From the IMG/VR virus record IMGVR_UViG_3300039251_000013, positions 1 through 48,303 of that record: a stretch of 48,303 nucleotides of DNA; one strand, 5' to 3'. Shown one piece after another: positions 8,311 through 15,039 of the stretch. The notes beneath the pieces were generated by a model that was given only the letters and a program-made list of their open reading frames with translations, made no database searches and was not told where the DNA came from. Positions within the stretch are counted from its first letter, which is position 1, and every line of letters starts with the position of its first letter. Both the position numbers and the translations under genes were made by a program. Source of the DNA: a virus.

Positions 8311-9273
8311 ATGCCCTGGGGCCGCGTCGACGACGACTTCTACGACCACCCGAAGGTGCTGGCCCTCGGCCGCCAGCGGCTGGCCTGTATTGGCCTCTAC
8401 TTCCTCGCCATATCGTGGTCAAACCGCTATCTGACCGACGGCAGACTCGACTTACGCCGCCTTCAGACACTCGGCGGCGACCAGCACAGTGCTAGCAGAT
8501 TGGCCGATAGGTTAGTCGAGGCTGGACTGTTCGATCGGGATGGTGAGGACTACCTCATCCACGACTTCTTGACCCGCAACAAGAGCCGCCAGCAGGTCCA
8601 GATTGAGCGTGAACAGAAGGTTGAGGCGGGCCGGCGAGGCGGACTCGCTCGCGCCGGGCGGCTGGCGGGCGACCCGGCAGACGGCAAGCGGGATGCTAAG
8701 CAGACGGCTAGCACGGTGCTAAGCACCGTGCCTAGCACCGTGCTTAGCACAATCCAAGCACCCGGAGCTAGCCCCCGTCCCGTCCCGTCCGAATCCGATT
8801 TAAGTACTCCTACACCCTTAGGAGCTGTAGCCGCCCAACCGCGAGGGGAGTCGTTTGAATGGACGGGACCACGACTGACGCGGGCAGCGCTCGACGGCTG
8901 GGCCGCGTTCGAGGCGAAGGAGTGGGAGCCCTTCAAGACGGCATGGCTGGCCAGAGGCCTGCTGCTACCACCCTTCGGGGATGCGACCGACGACGCAGAC
9001 AGCTCGCAGCGAGCGCGGCTCTGGAAGATTGCGGAAGACCAGCCGAAGGCCCTCGGACGATGGGTCAAGGAGGCACCGGGCAAGACCGCGCACGACGTCC
9101 TGGCCTACGTCTTCGAGCAGCGGGCGAAACTCGCGGCAGAGGTCGGAGTAGAGGCGGCGGCGACCGAGGCGAAGGCCGAGGCCGAGGCCGAGGCCGGAGA
9201 ACGGGAGCGCCGGGCACCACGGTCAGTGGCAGACATCCTCCACGACGACTGGATCAGCGGGGGCAGACCATGA
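8311..9273 (+). CDS. replication initiator / replisome-organiser-like protein
   Basis: 320 aa. The N-terminus (WGRVDDDFYDHPKVLAL, a YLTDGRLD segment, LVEAGLFDRDGEDYLIHDFL) has the winged-helix pattern of phage replisome organisers. A Thr/Ser/Pro-rich linker (residues about 125-180) holds an STV(L/P) four-residue repeat made by DNA iterons. The C-terminal half is helical and ends in an Ala/Glu run. Like lambda O, it probably binds an origin inside its own gene and loads host or phage helicase. No helicase or primase gene was recognised in this window, so the host machinery is probably recruited. Confidence 0.75.
   Translation: MPWGRVDDDFYDHPKVLALGRQRLACIGLYFLAISWSNRYLTDGRLDLRRLQTLGGDQHSASRLADRLVEAGLFDRDGEDYLIHDFLTRNKSRQQVQIEREQKVEAGRRGGLARAGRLAGDPADGKRDAKQTASTVLSTVPSTVLSTIQAPGASPRPVPSESDLSTPTPLGAVAAQPRGESFEWTGPRLTRAALDGWAAFEAKEWEPFKTAWLARGLLLPPFGDATDDADSSQRARLWKIAEDQPKALGRWVKEAPGKTAHDVLAYVFEQRAKLAAEVGVEAAATEAKAEAEAEAGERERRAPRSVADILHDDWISGGRP
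8695..8766 (+). repeat. iteron-like 12-bp repeats, candidate replication origin
   Basis: Six consecutive 12-bp units fit a loose consensus CTWAGCACCGTG: 8695, 8707, 8719, 8731, 8743 and 8755, the first and last two being degenerate. Units two and three also form a 10-bp inverted repeat around one base (8711-8731). The repeats lie in the linker-coding part of the initiator gene. Within 25 bases downstream comes an AT-richer stretch (about 8790-8820, including GATTTAAGTACT). This is the lambda arrangement of iterons inside gene O beside an AT-rich segment. Confidence 0.6.
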
Positions 9274-9831
9274 CCGGGGCGGGACTCCAGGCTTCGAGGT
9301 GGCGGGGACCCAAGATAAAGGGGGTCCCGGCCCTCGAGGTGAAAGCGGCGCCGGAGACTGCGGGTCGTGGTTGTGCCCGGGGGCGCCGGGGCAGACTTGC
9401 GGGTTCGACGGCCCCGGTCTCGCGAGTCCAGCGGGGGACAGTCCTGCGGAGGACTGCGGTGGCGGGCAGGGCCGGCGGGTCCAACCCCCCGGCCGTCTAT
9501 CTTCTGACATCAGTACGAGTGGATATATCGAAGGCGACCCTGCATAGGGGTAGGGGTACCGGTCGCGACGGGGCGCGAGGCCGCTTCTCTACGTCCCGCG
9601 CGGGCCATTCGCGCCGCAGCCAAGTTTCATGGTTTGCGTCAAGGCCCCCACGTGGCCCACGTCGGGCGGTTTTGCCCGGGGTGGCGCGGTGTCCCACCCG
9701 CCCGTCTCCACGAGGGAATCCGCTAGTTCGCCACCCCACAGCGGGCGACACGGCGCGTCGGCCTTCGGGCTGGCAGACACCCCGCGACTGGATATTCCAG
9801 CCCGAATCTATGCATCTGCGAGGCCACTGAG
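9274..9831. other. stem-loop-rich intergenic region, no convincing gene
   Basis: About 560 bases without a believable gene; the open frames on both strands here are Arg/Pro/Gly-rich and lack ribosome sites. Perfect hairpins include CAGTCCT-GCGG-AGGACTG (9439-9456), GGCCGG/CCGGCC (9470-9494), CGGGC/GCCCG with a GGTTTT loop (9663-9678) and GGGTGG/CCACCC (9679-9699). A palindromic GATATATC is at 9522-9529. It may hold a structured RNA, terminators or a control region after the initiator gene. No tRNA cloverleaf was found. Confidence 0.45.
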
Positions 9832-10542
9832 GTGCCCCTCCGGACCGTCTGTCGAACCTGTGCCCGTTGCGGGCTGCCTCTTGCGCCCCATAAGCGAAGG
9901 CACGCCCAGTACTGCTCGCGGCAATGCAAGGATCACGGTAGGCCACGGTCGGGCCTTCACAGGGTCTCCGAGCGCGGCAGGCCACGACCCCGACGTCACC
10001 TCTGTCCGCTCTGCGGCAAGGAATGGACGAACCTCTGTTCCCATGCAGGTCTTTGCCCCACGTGCCGGCTCCTGGCCCGCGATCGGTTGCGCGCCCTCGC
10101 TATGGCCGCCGCCTCAGCACCTCGTTCATGTCGCGACTGCGGCTGCCTGATCCAGCCCTCTGCCCCACCCCATGTTGGCCAGCCCCGGAGGTTCTGCGCG
10201 AACTGCCGCAGCCGCCATCTTGTCGAAAGGCGCCCGGTCTACAACGCGGCTCGCCGTTCTAACCGCCCCGTCGTGGTCCGGTTGTGCCTGGCGTGCTCAG
10301 AGCCGTTCTCGACTTGCCGCGCCACGCAGTTGTTCTGCAAGCACATCTGCTCTGACCGTTTCACCAAGACCCGCCGAACCATCATCGGCGGGACCGGCCT
10401 TCACCTCAGCGATCTTCCCGACGACCTGCTTAGGGCCGCCGTGGCATATCGGCAACTCAACAAGGAGATTCAACGTGGCTACGGCAACACAGCAGTCCGA
10501 ACCGGCTCTGACCATGGCAGAGATCATCGAGATGCTCTCTGA
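9832..10542 (+). CDS. four-module zinc-ribbon / treble-clef protein
   Basis: 236 aa from GTG 9832 with GAGGT just before it. Four successive Cys modules are visible: CARCG with YCSRQC, LCPLCGKEW with LCPTCR, CRDCG with FCANCR, and CLACSEPF with FCKHIC. Each pairs two CxxC or CxxxC knuckles with a basic, aromatic spacing typical of treble-clef or ribbon DNA binders. The C-terminus is helical. It follows the non-coding region and may act as a regulator or a replication accessory. Function is inferred only from the metal-binding layout. Confidence 0.7.
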   Translation: MPLRTVCRTCARCGLPLAPHKRRHAQYCSRQCKDHGRPRSGLHRVSERGRPRPRRHLCPLCGKEWTNLCSHAGLCPTCRLLARDRLRALAMAAASAPRSCRDCGCLIQPSAPPHVGQPRRFCANCRSRHLVERRPVYNAARRSNRPVVVRLCLACSEPFSTCRATQLFCKHICSDRFTKTRRTIIGGTGLHLSDLPDDLLRAAVAYRQLNKEIQRGYGNTAVRTGSDHGRDHRDAL

Positions 10543-10732
10543 CAACATGCGGAGAGTGGCCGCTGGCGATGTCCAGCCAGCGCAGGGCAACGCGGTCGCC
10601 ACAACGGCGGGTGTGATCTTCCGCGGCATCAAGCTCCAGATGGAGTACGCCCGAATGCTCGGACGGAAGCCCGAGATCGCCATGCTCGCCGCTGGCATCG
10701 TCGCCAGCGAGAACGCAACTGCGGCCTCGTGA
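10475..10732 (+). CDS. small helical hypothetical protein
   Basis: 85 aa. GTG 10475 is preceded by AAGGAG at good spacing, and the gene overlaps the end of the zinc protein in another frame. The sequence is helical (MAEIIEMLSDNMRRV), with a second amphipathic helix (IFRGIKLQMEYARMLG). No family recognised. The ribosome site makes it credible. Confidence 0.6.
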   Translation: MATATQQSEPALTMAEIIEMLSDNMRRVAAGDVQPAQGNAVATTAGVIFRGIKLQMEYARMLGRKPEIAMLAAGIVASENATAAS

Positions 10733-11160
10733 GCCAGCCCCAGCCGTACTTCGACACCGAGCGCGACCTCCCGGTCGACGTCGAAGGTCGAGTGCCCCAG
10801 CCCCCCTCCTGCCTGCTGTGCGGGTTCGAGGCGACGACGGCGGAGGTCTGGCTCAAACCCGCCTGGTGGCGCGAGCCCGGAGCGGACGGCAAGCGGATCA
10901 CCACGATCCCGCGCTGCCTCGACGTCGAAGCGTGCCGGGCCCGCGTCCTGGCCGCCGGCGAGGCATGGCCGCTCCTCGAGCGCGGCGAGGACCCGGACGC
11001 GAAGCGGGAACTATTCCAGAGGCGACCGGCCCAGCCGCCGATCCCGGTTCCGCCGCCGCTGAATCCGGCACTGATCGGTGACCTGCACAAGGGCGCGGCG
11101 CCGGCCGTCCCCCTCCCGCCCGATGCCGAATTGCCGAAGGAGGACGACGAATGGATTTGA
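10729..11160 (+). CDS. hypothetical protein with CxxC pair
   Basis: 143 aa from GTG 10729 (GTGA overlap). CLLCGF and a later CLDVEAC could bind one zinc. The C-terminal third is Pro-rich and acidic, probably disordered. Unknown function. Confidence 0.55.
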   Translation: MSQPQPYFDTERDLPVDVEGRVPQPPSCLLCGFEATTAEVWLKPAWWREPGADGKRITTIPRCLDVEACRARVLAAGEAWPLLERGEDPDAKRELFQRRPAQPPIPVPPPLNPALIGDLHKGAAPAVPLPPDAELPKEDDEWI

Positions 11161-11618
11161 AGCGTCTGGCCGAACTGCGGAAGCGCATCGCCAAGACTCC
11201 GACCGCTGGCATCTTCGGCGACGAGGCTCTCGAACTCATCGCCGCGCTCGACGTCGCCGAGCAGCGCCTCCGACTCGCACGATGGGCGCTTGTTCGGACT
11301 GGCTACTTTCGCGAGTCGGAAGTCGGAGACGACGTGGCTCCGAGGATCACCGAGCTGGACAGCGCGAGGACCGCTCGTGCCGACGCCGCCGAGCCGCAAG
11401 TGGCAGCACTGACACACGCCCTGAGGCTCTACCACGAGATGCATGAGGACGAATGCTCCTGCGACGGCTGCTGGGCCTACGAAGCACTCCAAGATGAAGT
11501 TGAGCCAGCCGCAGCGCAGCACGACGCCCGCGTGGCCCGCGAGGCGGTCGCGGCGTTTATCGCCAGCGAACGGGCAAGTCAGAAGCTCTCAGAGGACCCC
11601 GACCATGACCGACGCTGA
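11151..11618 (+). CDS. hypothetical protein
   Basis: 155 aa, ATG 11151 inside the end of the previous gene (10-base overlap) with AAGGAGGA upstream. It is mostly helical, with a CSCDGCWAYEAL patch in the middle. The pattern of short, helix-rich protein with repeated Ala/Glu is common among phage accessory genes. Not recognised. Confidence 0.55.
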   Translation: MDLKRLAELRKRIAKTPTAGIFGDEALELIAALDVAEQRLRLARWALVRTGYFRESEVGDDVAPRITELDSARTARADAAEPQVAALTHALRLYHEMHEDECSCDGCWAYEALQDEVEPAAAQHDARVAREAVAAFIASERASQKLSEDPDHDRR

Positions 11619-12018
11619 ACTCCGGGCGAAGCACGTCGAGCGGTTCGATTGTTCGCTCTGTCGCACTGAGGCTTTGACTCCACATAACCCGGTATGGGAT
11701 TTGCCGACTGGCTCATGCGGGGTGTGTTACGAAGAAATGCCTTGCGCCATTCTCGCCCTGCTTACCCGCTGCGAGAAAGCGGAGGCGGCGCTCAAATCCT
11801 GTACCACCATCTGCGATAAGTGCGGCGGCTATGTGCCTGCTGCTGAGGTTTGCGATTGCCAGTTCAGCGTCAAGCGGATCAAGAGGGCGCTGAAGCAAAC
11901 GTTCTCTCGCCCGCCAGGATGGCAAGTGTTAGCGGAGACAGCCCCTGGTCGGGCTGAACTTGCTTACTCCGTTCTCGCCGCCGCTCTCCGTACCGCCCTG
12001 CTCGAAGGAGAGATATGA
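11605..12018 (+). CDS. Cys-rich hypothetical protein
   Basis: 137 aa, ATG 11605 overlapping the previous gene. CSLC, CGVC and a CDKCGGYVP...CDC cluster suggest two zinc sites. Its DNA seems less GC-rich than its neighbours, hinting at a different origin. Its TGA overlaps the ATG of the second frame in the methyltransferase gene (ATGA at 12015-12018). Confidence 0.6.
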   Translation: MTDAELRAKHVERFDCSLCRTEALTPHNPVWDLPTGSCGVCYEEMPCAILALLTRCEKAEAALKSCTTICDKCGGYVPAAEVCDCQFSVKRIKRALKQTFSRPPGWQVLAETAPGRAELAYSVLAAALRTALLEGEI

Positions 12019-13025
12019 CGTGCCTACCTTCGGCAGCCTCTTCGCGGGCATTGGCGGGATCGATCTCGGACTCGAACGCGCGGGCTGGGCGTGTCGCTGG
12101 CAGGTCGAGATCGACCCATTCTGTAACCGCGTCCTCGCGAAGCATTGGCCCGATGTTCCCCGCTACGGAGACATCCGCGCTATCGACTGGAGCGGAGTCG
12201 AGCGGGTCGATCTCCTCGCCGGAGGCTTTCCCTGCCAGCCCGTCAGTGTCGCCGGGAAGCAACTCGCCCAGGCCGACGAACGGTGGCTCTGGCCCGAGTT
12301 TGCACGCGCCATTCGCGAGCTACGACCCCGCCTCGTGCTCGTGGAGAACGTCCCAGGGCTCCTTGGGGCTCACGGAGGGTTCGGAGACGTACTCGGGGAC
12401 CTGGCCGCGCTCGGGTATGACGCGGAGTGGGACTGCATACCTGCTGCCGCCGTCGGTGCCCCTCACCTCCGTTACCGGGTCTACGTCGTGGCCTACGCCC
12501 GACGCGGGAGTGGCGAACGATGGGGAGACATTGGAGTCCTGGGAAGCGCGCCGGGAACGGGAGAAGGACAAGCACCGGAACGGCGACGGCGTTTGCGAGG
12601 ACGTAGCGGAACTCAAGACAGCCCAGGCTCAGGACGCGAAGCAACAGGGGCCGAGCGAATATTCCCGTCAGCGGATGCTGATACAGGCCGTGCGCTGGCC
12701 AACACCGACAACGGCCGACAGCCACGGTCACGCCCGGAGCAGCCCGGAGATTCAAGGGCAACGCAGTTTAGCGGATGCGGTCCGTTGGCCGACGCTGAAC
12801 AAGCATTACCCGACTCCTACGCGCAGGGACGGCCGGACTCTCAGGGGAGCGCAGGACCGCCCGAACCGGTCAGGTGGACCTTCGCTTTCACAGACGATGC
12901 TCGATGCCGGAGCAACTTCTGGGAGGTTGAACCCGGAATGGGTCGGCTGGTTGATGGGCTTCCCGGAACGATGGACCGACTTAGGTCCCTCGGAAACGCC
13001 GTCGTCCCGCAAGTCATCGAAGTGA
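12015..13025 (+). CDS. overlapping full-length +1 frame in the methyltransferase gene
   Basis: 336 codons without a stop, almost coextensive with the cytosine methyltransferase but in another frame. ATG 12015 forms the same ATGA overlap with the upstream stop that most genes here use, and GGAG lies four bases before it; the methyltransferase GTG is five bases further on. The frame reads as non-random protein: a SYDPASCSW/RTSQGSL segment, TWPRSGMTRSGTAY, repeated WPTP motifs, and NPEWVGWLMGFPERWTDL near its end. I have seen similar sequence annotated beside phage C5 methylases. It may be a second product of a double-coded gene or a conserved artefact of the recognition-domain repeats. Confidence 0.45.
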   Translation: MTCLPSAASSRALAGSISDSNARAGRVAGRSRSTHSVTASSRSIGPMFPATETSALSTGAESSGSISSPEAFPASPSVSPGSNSPRPTNGGSGPSLHAPFASYDPASCSWRTSQGSLGLTEGSETYSGTWPRSGMTRSGTAYLLPPSVPLTSVTGSTSWPTPDAGVANDGETLESWEARREREKDKHRNGDGVCEDVAELKTAQAQDAKQQGPSEYSRQRMLIQAVRWPTPTTADSHGHARSSPEIQGQRSLADAVRWPTLNKHYPTPTRRDGRTLRGAQDRPNRSGGPSLSQTMLDAGATSGRLNPEWVGWLMGFPERWTDLGPSETPSSRKSSK

Positions 13026-13045
13026 TCGGAAGGAGACTGCTATGA
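12020..13045 (+). CDS. C5 cytosine DNA methyltransferase
   Basis: 341 aa from GTG 12020. The family motifs appear in order: FAGIGG (8-13, SAM binding), GGFPCQ with catalytic C72, E109-N110-V111, an LRYRVYVV stretch after it (motif VIII), and the C-terminal GNAVVP at 325-330 (motif X). The variable target-recognition region (about 165-290) is Arg/Gly/Ser-rich and holds LANTDNG and PLADAEQ segments seen in phage members. It methylates cytosine in a short target site and may protect phage DNA from host restriction. A second open frame overlaps almost the entire gene, and bases 12587-12628 are identical to part of a gene at 16273. Confidence 0.9.
   Translation: MPTFGSLFAGIGGIDLGLERAGWACRWQVEIDPFCNRVLAKHWPDVPRYGDIRAIDWSGVERVDLLAGGFPCQPVSVAGKQLAQADERWLWPEFARAIRELRPRLVLVENVPGLLGAHGGFGDVLGDLAALGYDAEWDCIPAAAVGAPHLRYRVYVVAYARRGSGERWGDIGVLGSAPGTGEGQAPERRRRLRGRSGTQDSPGSGREATGAERIFPSADADTGRALANTDNGRQPRSRPEQPGDSRATQFSGCGPLADAEQALPDSYAQGRPDSQGSAGPPEPVRWTFAFTDDARCRSNFWEVEPGMGRLVDGLPGTMDRLRSLGNAVVPQVIEVIGRRLL
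12587..12628 (+). repeat. 42-bp direct repeat, copy 1
   Basis: Exact 42-base copy of 16273-16314, 3.7 kb away. It lies in the target-recognition part of the methyltransferase gene and, in the +1 frame, encodes the same residues (VCEDVAELKTAQA) as in the coiled-coil protein at 16121. The flanks do not match, so it is a patch-like transfer. Confidence 0.9.
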
Positions 13046-13398
13046 CCGTCTCCGCAAAGCTCGCCTCCCTCGATGCGGCCATGACACCGGGACCGTGGGA
13101 GTACTACCTCGTCGCCTCTACCGATGGCGGCCCCGGTGAGGTACTTATCGGTCCCGATCCTGACGGTCCGCCATGGAGCCGAGAGGCGAGTTACCAAGCC
13201 GAGGATGATGCCCGCCATATCGCCGCCCTTCGCAACGCTCTTCCCGAACTGACGGCGCTCGCGGCAGCGGTGGAGGCCGGAACCAGCGCAATTCCTCTTG
13301 AGCGGCTTACTTGCCCCTGCGAGTTTTGCGTCAAGACCAGATCGTGGTTTTTCACAGTTCCCGCCACCCTTGCCGCTCTGGACGCGAAGCTGACATGA
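13042..13398 (+). CDS. conserved-type phage protein of unknown function
   Basis: 118 aa, ATG 13042 overlapping the methyltransferase stop. It contains TPGPWEYY and DDARHIAALRNALPEL, a combination I recall from small phage proteins that occur widely among actinophages, plus a CPCEFC patch. No function is known to me. Confidence 0.65.
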   Translation: MTVSAKLASLDAAMTPGPWEYYLVASTDGGPGEVLIGPDPDGPPWSREASYQAEDDARHIAALRNALPELTALAAAVEAGTSAIPLERLTCPCEFCVKTRSWFFTVPATLAALDAKLT

Positions 13399-13952
13399 CC
13401 GTCCGCTACACCGTCGCCCAGGCGCAGGATCTCGGTCTGCTGCCTGTTCCGCCCATCCGCCGCAGCCGCAAGACGCACACCGCCGATGGCCACGAGATCG
13501 ACCCAGCCTGGCTATGGATGAACGAGGAGGGCAAGGACCAGTTCCGGGCCAAGGTCATGGAACTCGTGCATCGCGGCGGTTGGTCCAGCGGCTACAAAGA
13601 CGAGGGCGAACTGCCCGGACTGACCTACCACGCGGCGAGCGCCATGCACCAGGCAGAGAAGGGCTGGCCCGACTTGACACTTATCCGCCGGCGTGATCGC
13701 CGGTTGATATTCGCCGAACTCAAAGGCGAGGCCCGCGACCTGTCCGCGCGTCAGGCGGCCGTCCTGGATCTGCTGCGGTGCCTCGTGGTCGACGTGGCTG
13801 AATTGCCCGACGATCTGCCGCCGATGAAGGTCCGCTCCTACCTGGACGGCGTGTGCGATGGAATGGACAAGGCAGCCGCCCGATCCCCGCGAATCGAGGT
13901 CTTCGTCTGGCGGCCGAGCCAGCTGGCAGAGATCACGGAGGTGCTGCGATGA
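13395..13952 (+). CDS. VRR-NUC domain nuclease
   Basis: 185 aa, ATG 13395 in an ATGA overlap. The nuclease core is KGWPD93LTLIRR, then IFAE108LK110 on the next strand, followed by an LSARQAAVLDLL helix. This D...ExK arrangement is the PD-(D/E)XK fold of VRR-NUC proteins, which cut branched DNA such as Holliday or flap structures. In phages they often stand in the replication/recombination block, as here. It probably resolves replication intermediates before packaging. Confidence 0.85.
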   Translation: MTVRYTVAQAQDLGLLPVPPIRRSRKTHTADGHEIDPAWLWMNEEGKDQFRAKVMELVHRGGWSSGYKDEGELPGLTYHAASAMHQAEKGWPDLTLIRRRDRRLIFAELKGEARDLSARQAAVLDLLRCLVVDVAELPDDLPPMKVRSYLDGVCDGMDKAAARSPRIEVFVWRPSQLAEITEVLR

Positions 13953-14131
13953 AACTCCCCGGCTACCTGCGGCAGGTCGGAAAGCCTGAACTCTCACCCG
14001 ACGGCCAGTCGGCCATCTTCACAATCGAGGTCAACCGTCGGCATCCCGGCTTCTGGCTGCTGATGATCCGAGTCGCCCCCGGAGTCTTCTGGCGCTGGGT
14101 TTGGTCCCGGCGCAAGGTGTTGCCGGGTTGA
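13949..14131 (+). CDS. small hypothetical protein
   Basis: 60 aa, ATG 13949 overlapping the nuclease stop. The sequence has a hydrophobic, Trp-rich stretch (FWLLMIRVAPGVFWRWVW) followed by basic residues, so it might associate with membranes. Unknown. Confidence 0.55.
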   Translation: MKLPGYLRQVGKPELSPDGQSAIFTIEVNRRHPGFWLLMIRVAPGVFWRWVWSRRKVLPG

Positions 14132-14210
14132 AGCGTAATCGATGCCCGCCCCTGCCCTGCCATGGGGACGTCATCGTCGAGTGGTTAGACTCACATCCGG
14201 GAGGTGCGTC

Positions 14211-14501
14211 GTGAGATCACGGTTTGCTCAGCCTGTACCGTCTGATGACCGGGAGCGCGGCGGGGACTGGCCCGACTCTCTCGACGCCGCGTGGGCCGAG
14301 GCTATGGCGGCACGCAAGGGTCGTCCGATGAGGATTGCGCTCATGGCGTGGTCGCCCGACGTAAACGTACCCGGGCCGCGCTGTGAGGCCCTGGCCTATG
14401 TCGGCACTGGCAACGGCGGAGAGGAACGGTATCGGGGTGCCGGTCCCACTCTCGCTGCTGCGGTCCGTACCCTGGCCGCAAAGCTGCGAGGCGAACGGTG
14501 A
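14211..14501 (+). CDS. hypothetical protein
   Basis: 96 aa. I place the start at GTG 14211 because GGGAGG lies six bases upstream; an upstream in-frame ATG at 14142 lacks such a site. The second half has strand-like segments ending in a helical AAAVRTLAAKLRGE, reminiscent of small phage proteins such as those titled DUF-type. Function unknown. Confidence 0.55.
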   Translation: MRSRFAQPVPSDDRERGGDWPDSLDAAWAEAMAARKGRPMRIALMAWSPDVNVPGPRCEALAYVGTGNGGEERYRGAGPTLAAAVRTLAAKLRGER

Positions 14502-14824
14502 GCGAGCGAATCCGCCGTTGCCCTTTCTGCGACCGGCCCATCTTCAACAACGCACTCGTCGACCACGTCCCCGGCTGCGGCTGGCCGGACACGTTTGCCG
14601 CCCATGTGCAGGTCCTGAACGACGCCTTCAGCGACCAGACCGCCGAGATGGCTCGCCCCCTCGTCTGGCTCGCGGGCCATTATCCACGCCTGTTCACCGT
14701 CATCTGGCTGGCCTGCCTAGCCACCCTCGCGGCCATCCTCGCGGGCGTCATCTTCGGCTTGATCCCGACCCACTGCCCGGATGGTAGTCACGCGGTCGGG
14801 CTTCTCTGTCTCGGTCGGAACTGA
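14498..14824 (+). CDS. zinc-finger membrane protein
   Basis: 108 aa from GTG 14498 (GTGA overlap). The N-terminus carries CPFCDRPI and HVPGCGW, a likely zinc site (CxxC...HxxxC). Residues about 63-88 form one transmembrane helix (VIWLACLATLAAILAGVIFG). A membrane-anchored cytoplasmic zinc finger is predicted; the role is unknown. Confidence 0.6.
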   Translation: MSERIRRCPFCDRPIFNNALVDHVPGCGWPDTFAAHVQVLNDAFSDQTAEMARPLVWLAGHYPRLFTVIWLACLATLAAILAGVIFGLIPTHCPDGSHAVGLLCLGRN

Positions 14825-14829
14825 CCCGT

Positions 14830-15036
14830 ATGAGCGCCGAGCCCACCGCCCGCGAGCTCGAAGTCTTCGCCGCTTTCCGCCACTGGCGTTCCCGCAAGCT
14901 GGCTGCCGCCGAGTTGGGGATCAGCGACGGAACGGCGGCCGTGCATCTGAAGCACCTTTACCGTAAGCGTCCGGACCTACGGGCATACCCCAAAATAAAC
15001 GCGGGTATACCCCAAGAACGGCCCCCTAGTGGGTAG
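14830..15036 (+). CDS. LuxR/GerE-like small HTH protein
   Basis: 68 aa. TARELEVFAAF, then KLAAAELGISDGTAAVHLKH and LYRK match the DNA-binding domain of LuxR/GerE regulators almost end to end, with no sensor domain attached. Being the last gene before the late block, it could control the early-to-late switch. Two GGGYATACCCC repeats lie inside its own 3' end and may be its operators. Confidence 0.7.
   Translation: MSAEPTARELEVFAAFRHWRSRKLAAAELGISDGTAAVHLKHLYRKRPDLRAYPKINAGIPQERPPSG
14981..15013. promoter_or_regulatory. operator-like paired repeats
   Basis: GGGCATACCCC (14981-14991) and GGGTATACCCC (15003-15013) start 22 bases apart, two helical turns, and each contains a near-perfect palindrome (GGGTATACCC is perfect). 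They sit at the end of the HTH gene, before the late region. Confidence 0.45.
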
Positions 15037-15039
15037 TTT
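15019..15039. promoter_or_regulatory. shared GGGTAGTTT motif, copy 1
   Basis: A CGGCCCC block followed by CTAGTGGGTAGTTT. The same block with CTAACGGGTAGTTT occurs at 45218-45239, at the start of the second HNH gene. Both sites follow an HTH-protein gene, so a shared regulator-binding site is possible. Confidence 0.35.

Noticed and set aside
9504-9529. promoter CTGACA with TATATC
   Set aside because: The spacer is only 14 bases, too short for a sigma-70 promoter.
9270-9830. 186-codon frame starting at ATG 9270 with an ATGA overlap
   Set aside because: The overlap is tempting, but the translation is Arg/Gly/Pro-rich without motifs, codon third positions are not GC-biased as in true genes, and hairpins fill the region. 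Treated as non-coding.
9497-9985. 162-codon leftward frame after the initiator gene
   Set aside because: It overlaps the zinc-module gene, has no ribosome site and reads as low-complexity Arg/Gly.
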